A stretch of DNA of 64,000 nucleotides, taken from positions 12,958,001-13,022,000 of the forward strand of contig CM060734.1 of assembly GCA_030704615.1 (NCBI GenBank), written 5' to 3'. Below are positions 57,557-64,000 of the stretch, one piece after another. Position numbers and translations under genes: made by a program. Origin of the DNA: Takakia lepidozioides. Taxonomy: Eukaryota; Streptophyta; Takakiopsida; Takakiales; Takakiaceae. Every line of letters starts with the position of its first letter. Positions within the stretch are counted from its first letter, which is position 1. The notes below the pieces were generated by a model. That model was not told where the DNA came from, did not search any database, and was given only the letters and a program-made list of their open reading frames with translations.

Positions 57557-58430
57557 CTCCCTTCACCGTTGTTGTTCCTGTCTTTGGCTCAAAGTTCTGC
57601 AAAAATTGTAACATGTACTGTCTATGGTGTAATGTCCAATCTATGCTTTGCAATCCTTGCAATCTCAGCTCCTCCAGTGGGGTAGCAATCGTTTGTTTCT
57701 GCAGAATTGTGGTGCTCTTCACCTTGATTTCCTCCATTCCTCTCACTCTCTTCATTTTAGACTCACAGAACTGTTTTGGCTGTAACAACTGCATAAATGC
57801 CTGTAGTGCACAAAGCATAAACGTATGGTTGCCACAGAAAGCTATGGGTAATTTCTTGTAAGCTTGCGGGGCTTGCAAGCATCGCTCAAGAGAAAAGCTC
57901 CGCTCTGTTCTTTCGTGTCTATGCTGCGTAAGTAATATTGCGAGCATATAATCTGTTAGTTCCTCCATAGTTTCCAAGCTATAGCATTGATGGTCTGTCC
58001 CGTCGAGACGCCCGTTACTCAGAACGACGCCGCCTCTTGCGCTCAATTTCCCTCCATTTTCTTGATCCTTTCTCTGGTTTTCTATTGGCTGTATCCGCTG
58101 TGACTGGATTTTAGATTTTATTTTCTTTAGTGGACTTTCCCTGCTGGATAGTCCACTAGGATCACACATGTGACAAGAATTTTGCTTTTCTGTACTTGCC
58201 GTTCGTTCCGTTTCCCTTTTTCCGTATTCATTAATGAGCCCGCCTTTCATCCCTTTTGACGGCCGTTCTTGTCCTCTTTCTTTATGACACCTGTTCTTGC
58301 ACTTCCTTCTCAGCTGTGTGTCGCGCCCTGACTTCCACGTGTCTATTTTTAAACTAGTTTCCGTTTTTTCTTCCATCAGCCATTTTCCTGAAGTTATTAT
58401 GCGTCCACCTGTCACTGATTCTATGGATCG
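57557..58430 (-). pseudogene. X2 third ORF, N-terminal part only
   Basis: Matches 42657-43540 closely ('KIDTWKSG', 'MCDPSGLSSRESPLKKIKSK', 'MEELTDYMLAILLTQHRHER', 'FLQNFEPKTGTTTVKGVE'). It stops abruptly at 57556. In this copy the frame is continuous with integrase through the linker, which shows that the third ORF belongs to the X polyprotein region and lies after integrase. Confidence 0.85.
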
Positions 58431-58665
58431 TGTAACCCTAGTAGGCTGTGTTGAGCTGTGACAGGCTGTGTCATACTGGGGTACACTGTGATAGGCTGTG
58501 ATGCACTGTGGTAAGCTGTGATAGGCTGTGACACGCCGTGCTGGGCTGTGATAGGCTGTGTCACGTCGTGATGGGCTGTGATAGGCTGTGCTTTGCCTTG
58601 ATGGGCTGTGATAGGCCGTGGTCCGCCTTGACGGGCTGTGATAGGCTGTGTCACGCTTGTTTTGC
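58431..58665 (-). repeat. X2 pol-third-ORF linker repeats
   Basis: Tandem CACAGCCTATCACAGC-type units that encode repeated 'TAYHSPSRR' peptides on the minus strand. The same kind of repeat is in the X LTR. Confidence 0.85.
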
Positions 58666-58669
58666 CCGC

Positions 58670-61600
58670 CCTGATCATATATGCTCGGCCTAGCGACAAG
58701 TGCTCCATACTCCGTTCGTAACACTGGTGCAGCCCTTGACTGCTCTTGCGTTTCAACATGCAAATCATGCTGTAATGGTTTGTCATGGATACCACTGTAC
58801 CCCTTCAACTTATTGGCATTGACTCTTCCCAGCATTTCTTTGTTAATGGTTTGTAACATGGCGGTGTTGTTATCATACATCTTTTGTATGACATAAGGTC
58901 CTTTCCATGGTGATTTAAGCTTAGAAGCTTTAATCTTTCCCTTTTTCTGCAACCATAGAACCAAATCTCCCGTCTTAAAAGTTTTTAACTTGCCCTCATC
59001 AAACTGTTCCTTCCTCTTCATCTGAATTCTGGTCATATTATCAGCTGCATCAGCACGTACTTCTTCCACATGGTATAATTCATGTTTCCTGACCTTAATG
59101 GAATCTTGCAATTCCATTCTCTTTCCCCACTCCGTTCTCATGGTAGGTAACAGGAATTCCACTGGAAGTAAAGCTTCCATACCATAAACTAATTGGAATG
59201 GTGTATACTTAGTGGTGATTTTATAGGAAGTCCTGTATGACCACAAAGCTGTCAGCAGCTTTGTATCCCAATCCGTTCTGTTTGCATTGACTATCTTAGC
59301 CAAGATAGTGCATAGTATTTTGTTGGTAGCCTCTGCCTGCCCATTACCCTGTGGGTAATATGTTGTACTCTTTCTATGTACAATCATGAACTCTTTAGTC
59401 AACAACTCAATGGTCTCATTCATGAAGTGACTTCCCTGATCACTGATAAATTCTAAGGGACAACCAAATCGTGTAAGTATGTTCTCGTACAGGAACCTTG
59501 CTGTGGACTTGGCTGTATTGTCCCTCAAAGCTTTAGCTTCCACCCACTTCGTAGTATAATCAGTGGCTGTAATTATGTACCTGCTCCGTGTATTCTTGGC
59601 TGGTGGGTTAATTGGTCCAACAAAGTCTAGTCCCCATTTCTGAAATGGTTCCGTAGGCATTGTAGGATGCAAGGCCATCCTCCCAGATCTCTGCAAAGGT
59701 CCTAGCCTCTGACATTCATCACAACTCTGACAATACTCGTGTACATCTTTGAACAAAGTAGGCCACCAGTAACCTGCGAGTAGTATCTTCCTACTTGTAG
59801 TCTCTTCTCCAAATGACCTCCAGCCACTCCTTTATGAACTTCCTCCAAAACTTTATTTACTTCATGGTGGTACAAGCATCGTTTTAGTACTCCATCAGGT
59901 CCTAGCTTATACATTCTGCTTCCTACCATAGTATAAGGTAAAGCTTTGATAGCGATTCTCTTTCTCTGCTCCTTACCATAACTAGGTGGGCACTGACCAT
60001 GAGCAAGGTAGTATCTGATTGGCCACTGCCAATCTAACCAGTCATCTGCACTTCCCTGCACCTCCACTGCAAAGAGACTCGCATCTGGTAATTGATCATC
60101 TATTCCTGTGGCTGGTTCTCCTGTTGATAACCGTGACAAATGATCCGCCACTAGATGCAGTCTCCCAGGCTTGTAAACAACCTCGAACTCAAACTCGTGC
60201 AAGATTATCAACCATCTTGCTATTCTTCCGCTTATCAGAGGTTTGTTTACCAGGTATATCAGAGCCTGGTGATCCACATAGAACATAAACTTTTTGCCCA
60301 ACAGGTAATGCCTGAATTTCTTCACTGCATAGATCATTGCCATGCTTCTTTTTCCGTTGTGCTATAGTTCCTTTCAGCACTGTTCATCAACCGGCTAGCA
60401 TAGTACACAGATGAATCTATATTTCCTGTAACATTCTGGGCTAACACCGCTCCCAATGCTTCTCCTGATGCATCGCAGTGAACATGAAATACTACATGCC
60501 AGTGAGGGGTGTAGTTGATACTGACAGTGTAAGTTCCTCAAACGCCTGTTGACATTCAGCTGTCCAGGCAAACACTGCATCTTTCTTCAGTAGTTTGCTC
60601 AATGGTGCTGCTATTTGTGCATACCTCTTGACAAATCTTCTGTAATAACTGGTTTGCCCAAGGAATCTCCTTAGATTCTTAACATTCACTGGTGGTGAAG
60701 AGGCTTTAATGGCCTCTGTCTTCCTGGGATCCACAAGAAGTCCCTTCTTACACACAATGTGTCCCAGAAGCACCCCTGAGTTCACACAGAAAGTACACTT
60801 CTCTGGATTCAGGCCCAGACCTCTCATCCTGCATCTGGCCAAACATAACTCCAATTTATGCAAGTGCTCATTCTTAGAGCTGTACACACTGAAATCATCC
60901 AAGAATACCTGCATGAAATCATCCAGATACTCATGAAAAGATTCACTTATCACTCTCTGAAAGGTCGCTGGTGCATTACAAAGTCCAAAGGGCATGACTT
61001 TGTATGCATAAGCCCCCCAGTCTGTGATGAAAGCTGTTTTCCCTTGGTCTTCTTCTGCCACTTGCACTTGATTATAACCACTGAAGCCATCCATGAATGA
61101 GTACATCTCATGGCCTGCCACAGTGTCTAATACTGCTTCTGTGAATGGCAAAGGAAAAGGATCTTTCTTTGTACAAGCATTCAGCTTTTATAGTTCACAC
61201 ATACTCTTAGTTTGCCATTCTTCTTGGGAACTATAACAATGGGTGACAACCAAGTCGTATACTCTATTGGGTATATAAACTTAGCCTCGGCCAACTTCTT
61301 TATCTCTTCTCCAACCTTCTGTGCGTAGTTGGGATTCATTCTATACCTCGCCTGCTTGATTGGTACTGACCCTGGTTCCAATTCAATCTTATGCTGACAG
61401 ACTTCAGGTGGTATCCCTTTTAGATCCTCATAGCTCCAAGCAAATACATCTCTGTATTTGATGAACAAGCTTTTAGCTTCTTCGAAGAATTCCGGCTCCA
61501 AATCAGCTCCTACTTTCACCATCCTCGGTTCCTCTTTAGTTCCCACATTTACTTCCCTCACCTGCTCATCAGCTGTGATTGTCCAACCAGTCACCACTTC

Positions 61601-62389
61601 ATCCTGTAAGCTCACAGTGGCTGGTTCTTCTAGGATTTCTATTTCTCCTTCTCTTTCTTCATAGAAATGTGATGGGTAAATGCTGGTTTCTTCTTCAGTT
61701 GGTGTTGCTATCACTACACCACAGCAGATACCTCTCAAACAACTTAGGCTTTCCAGCCGCATCTCTGCAACCTGCTCCCACTCTGGGTGTGCAGCAAATA
61801 GGGTAGCTTCCTGCTCCTCATCCAGTCCTCCTTTCCAGTCATACTCTCTGACTCCTTGAGGTCTTCTTGTAGCAGGTAATCTACTAGATTTCTTTGTGGT
61901 AATTTGTATCTCGTGTATCCCATTATGCACGGTTAGTAACTGAGAATTCCAGTCATGGAATACCCTGGCCTGTTTCAGCCACGGACGTCCCAATAATAAG
62001 GAGTAAGCCTCCATGACTTCATCCATCTTCAACACAGTTACTGTGATCATAAAGATCATCTTCTGTATCTGTATCTTAACTCCTCTTATTAATCCCAATG
62101 GCTGTACACTTCTTTGATCTGCCATTGTTACTGTAAATGGGGCTGGTTTCATGTTACTTAGACCAAGCTTCTTCCTTAATTGGTCTGTCATGATATTTAC
62201 TCCAGAACCTCCATCTATCAGTACATCAGTTAGTTCTGTGCTTCCAATTCTCAATTGGATTACTGGCATAGAATCATCAAAGTCCATGACTGTTTCTCGC
62301 CCTTCCGGCTTCACATTATAACTGGTCACCTTGCTGTTCAGGTCTGTGTTTCCTGTCTCCTGGGCAATTCGATTGATTGCTTGATACAG
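58670..62389 (-). pseudogene. X2 protease, RT, RNase H and integrase
   Basis: Same domains as X1 with motifs kept: protease 'LIDGGSGVN' (about 62235-62205), RT 'FLDDFSVYS' (about 60905-60885), integrase 'GLDFVGP', 'SDQGSHF' and 'GQAEATNK' (59640-59320), and an intact C-terminal 'KSPWKGPYVIQKM'. Frame breaks: one base lost near 61187, 14 bp lost near 60508, one base near 60345 and one near 59811. It lacks the stops seen in X1, so X1 and X2 decayed separately. Confidence 0.9.
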
Positions 62390-64000
62390 CCTGTGCCTAC
62401 AATAAGGTGCCACTTCTAATAGCTGTCCAATGGTAATTTCTGCTTTGGTCTGGCATATTACTTCAGCCAAAGTCTCTTCATTACTTTGTATGTCTGCATC
62501 TTCTTTCTTCCTTTCTTCCTCACTCCCTTCTCCTTCTCCATCAGAATCAGAGGAATCTGTCACAGGAATATCAGTACTCTTCTGCATTTCCCTTATAGTA
62601 TTTGCCACTTCCTTGTGCAGTTCCTTCTCATCTTTCCAAGTCTCTTCATCTTCAGGCATATCATTGCCACCTTCATTATCATCTTCTTCCTCTACTACTG
62701 GAGGTATTAGTTTGGCTTTACTTCTTGTTACTATCATTGTACTTACTTCTGGTACAACACATGGTCTAACCATGTGAGCTGCCACCACTGGGCCCTCATT
62801 CACAGGAGCTCTTATCTCATTCTGGTGTCTTATCCAGAATGAACAGGCTGCCCTGCGATGTCCTGGCTGATTACAATAGTAACATAGTTCTTCACCATTG
62901 GGTCCTCGCCCTTGGTCTGTTCTTGGATTATTTCTATAATCCTGATTCCCGGGCTGGTAATTCCCCCTTGGATTACCCTGATAGTTGCCTCTGGAATTTC
63001 TTGGTAATTCCCTCTTGAATTACCTCTCCCTTCCATGCCATTGTTATAACCACCAGACCTACCATAGTGGTCCTGATCATTGTTTCTTCTTGGCTGGGGC
63101 TGCACCTGATGCACCCTTACTTGCCTAGGTTCTCTTGCAGCTGTCCTTCTGTTGTAGTAACAATTCTCAGTAGAATGGTTATCCATTTTACAGATAGTAC
63201 AGTGTTTCTCCCTCATGTGGCATTCTGTGGTGGTATGGCCTTCATTCTGGCACTTTGCACACCATACACCCTTCCTCCAATGTGTTGCAGCCTCTGTGGC
63301 ATATTTCTTCAAGATTTCTTCCAATATTTTTTCATAGTTATCCCTCTTCAACTTCTCCTTTCTCTTACTCTTCCTTTTTAGTTCTTGCTCTTCTTCTTCA
63401 TCTGACTCATCCTCAGAGTCCTCATCATCTCTTTTCTCTCTCCTGAGCATTCCCAATTGCTCAATTCTGTTTGCAGTTTCAAATGCCTCCTCCACTGTAT
63501 TATGGGGTAACATATCCACTTTCTTTTGCAACTCTGGTCTTAGTCCACTCACAAACCAAGTCTTCTGTAAACCGGGTGCTGGTACTGCAGCCAGCTTTTT
63601 CATCATCAATTCCATCTTTTCCATATACTCCTCAACAGTTTCATGCTTCTTTTGCTTTAACTGTCGTAAACTTCCATACACTTCATCTTCAGTTTTACTT
63701 GTCCTGAACCTATTTCGAAATGCTGTACTCAAGCCATTCCAGGTTAGGAAATGATTATCAGGGAATCTTGCATACCATTCACTTGCTTTCTTGATGAGTG
63801 AACAAGGAAACAATCTCATCTTGGCATCATCGCCATTCTCATTGTTCACTATACACATGTGCTCAAATTGGCTAATGTGTACATCGGGATCCCCTTTTCC
63901 TGAATATATTGGAAAGGGTGGTTTTGCCCGTGTTGGTTGTAACGCCATCTGTGGCCCTACCTTCTGCCCACTGACAGGTGCTGGCACCCTTACTGGTGCT
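62390..64000 (-). pseudogene. X2 Gag, partial (runs off the window)
   Basis: Contains the Gag core, the 266-bp segment missing from X1 ('YMEKMELMMKKLAAVPAPGL', 'LPHNTVEEAFETANRIEQLG'), an acidic-basic helix, and the three CCHC knuckles (63270-62830), with a one-base loss near 62998. The N-terminus, leader and 5' LTR lie beyond 64000. Confidence 0.85.

Overview
The window looks like repeat-rich nuclear DNA of a green plant lineage (streptophyte). Most of it is nested transposable elements. I recognise one host gene with confidence: COP9 signalosome subunit 4 (CSN4), 19217-23594 on the plus strand, 14 exons with GT-AG junctions and an uninterrupted 401-residue product. I associate a peptide encoded in the X-family LTR ('TDCSARAEYLEISNSS') with predicted proteins of the charophyte alga Chara. 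That is memory, not a search, so 'charophyte, perhaps Chara' is a moderate inference.

Left part (1-18700): a CACTA/TNP2 transposase fragment (minus); a SWIM zinc-finger, MULE-type transposase pseudogene (minus, 1987-6774) split by a 2264-bp element with imperfect terminal inverted repeats and a perfect 9-bp target duplication; the 3' end of an old relative of retrotransposon family X (third ORF plus LTR, 7154-10031); a decayed Ty3/gypsy reverse-transcriptase fragment; a Tat/Athila-like fragment with a TGGCACCGCTGCCGGGGA primer-binding site and a 460-bp foldback; several tandem arrays of palindromes; and unassigned decayed coding DNA.

Middle (18700-26200): a tandem duplication immediately upstream of CSN4, CSN4 itself, and a duplicated exon of a SHAQKYF-type MYB-related gene (minus).

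Right part (26200-54600): a LINE is split by a large Ty3/gypsy element, here called Y (27485-53947, plus), flanked by AAGGG. Y carries Gag with two CCHC knuckles, an aspartic protease, a decayed C5-cytosine-methyltransferase-like domain, reverse transcriptase, RNase H, integrase and a C-terminal PHD finger. Y is split in turn by a 13.7-kb block of family X (34161-47828). X is a Ty3/gypsy family with a leader ORF, Gag with three CCHC knuckles, Pol and a long third ORF downstream of integrase. In this block the two halves of X lie head to head, and the block is flanked by a 441-bp near-identical duplication of Y.

Far right (54600-64000): a two-exon pseudogene with a ParB/sulfiredoxin-like pattern and GCGATCGC palindromes in its intron, a short Y fragment, and a second X copy (minus) that runs off the window edge.

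The retrotransposon domains would have cooperated in the usual way: Gag forms the particle, protease matures it, RT/RNase H copies the RNA and integrase inserts the cDNA. The methyltransferase-like domain and PHD finger in Y suggest that this family dealt directly with host chromatin. Almost every mobile-element ORF here is broken by stops or frameshifts.
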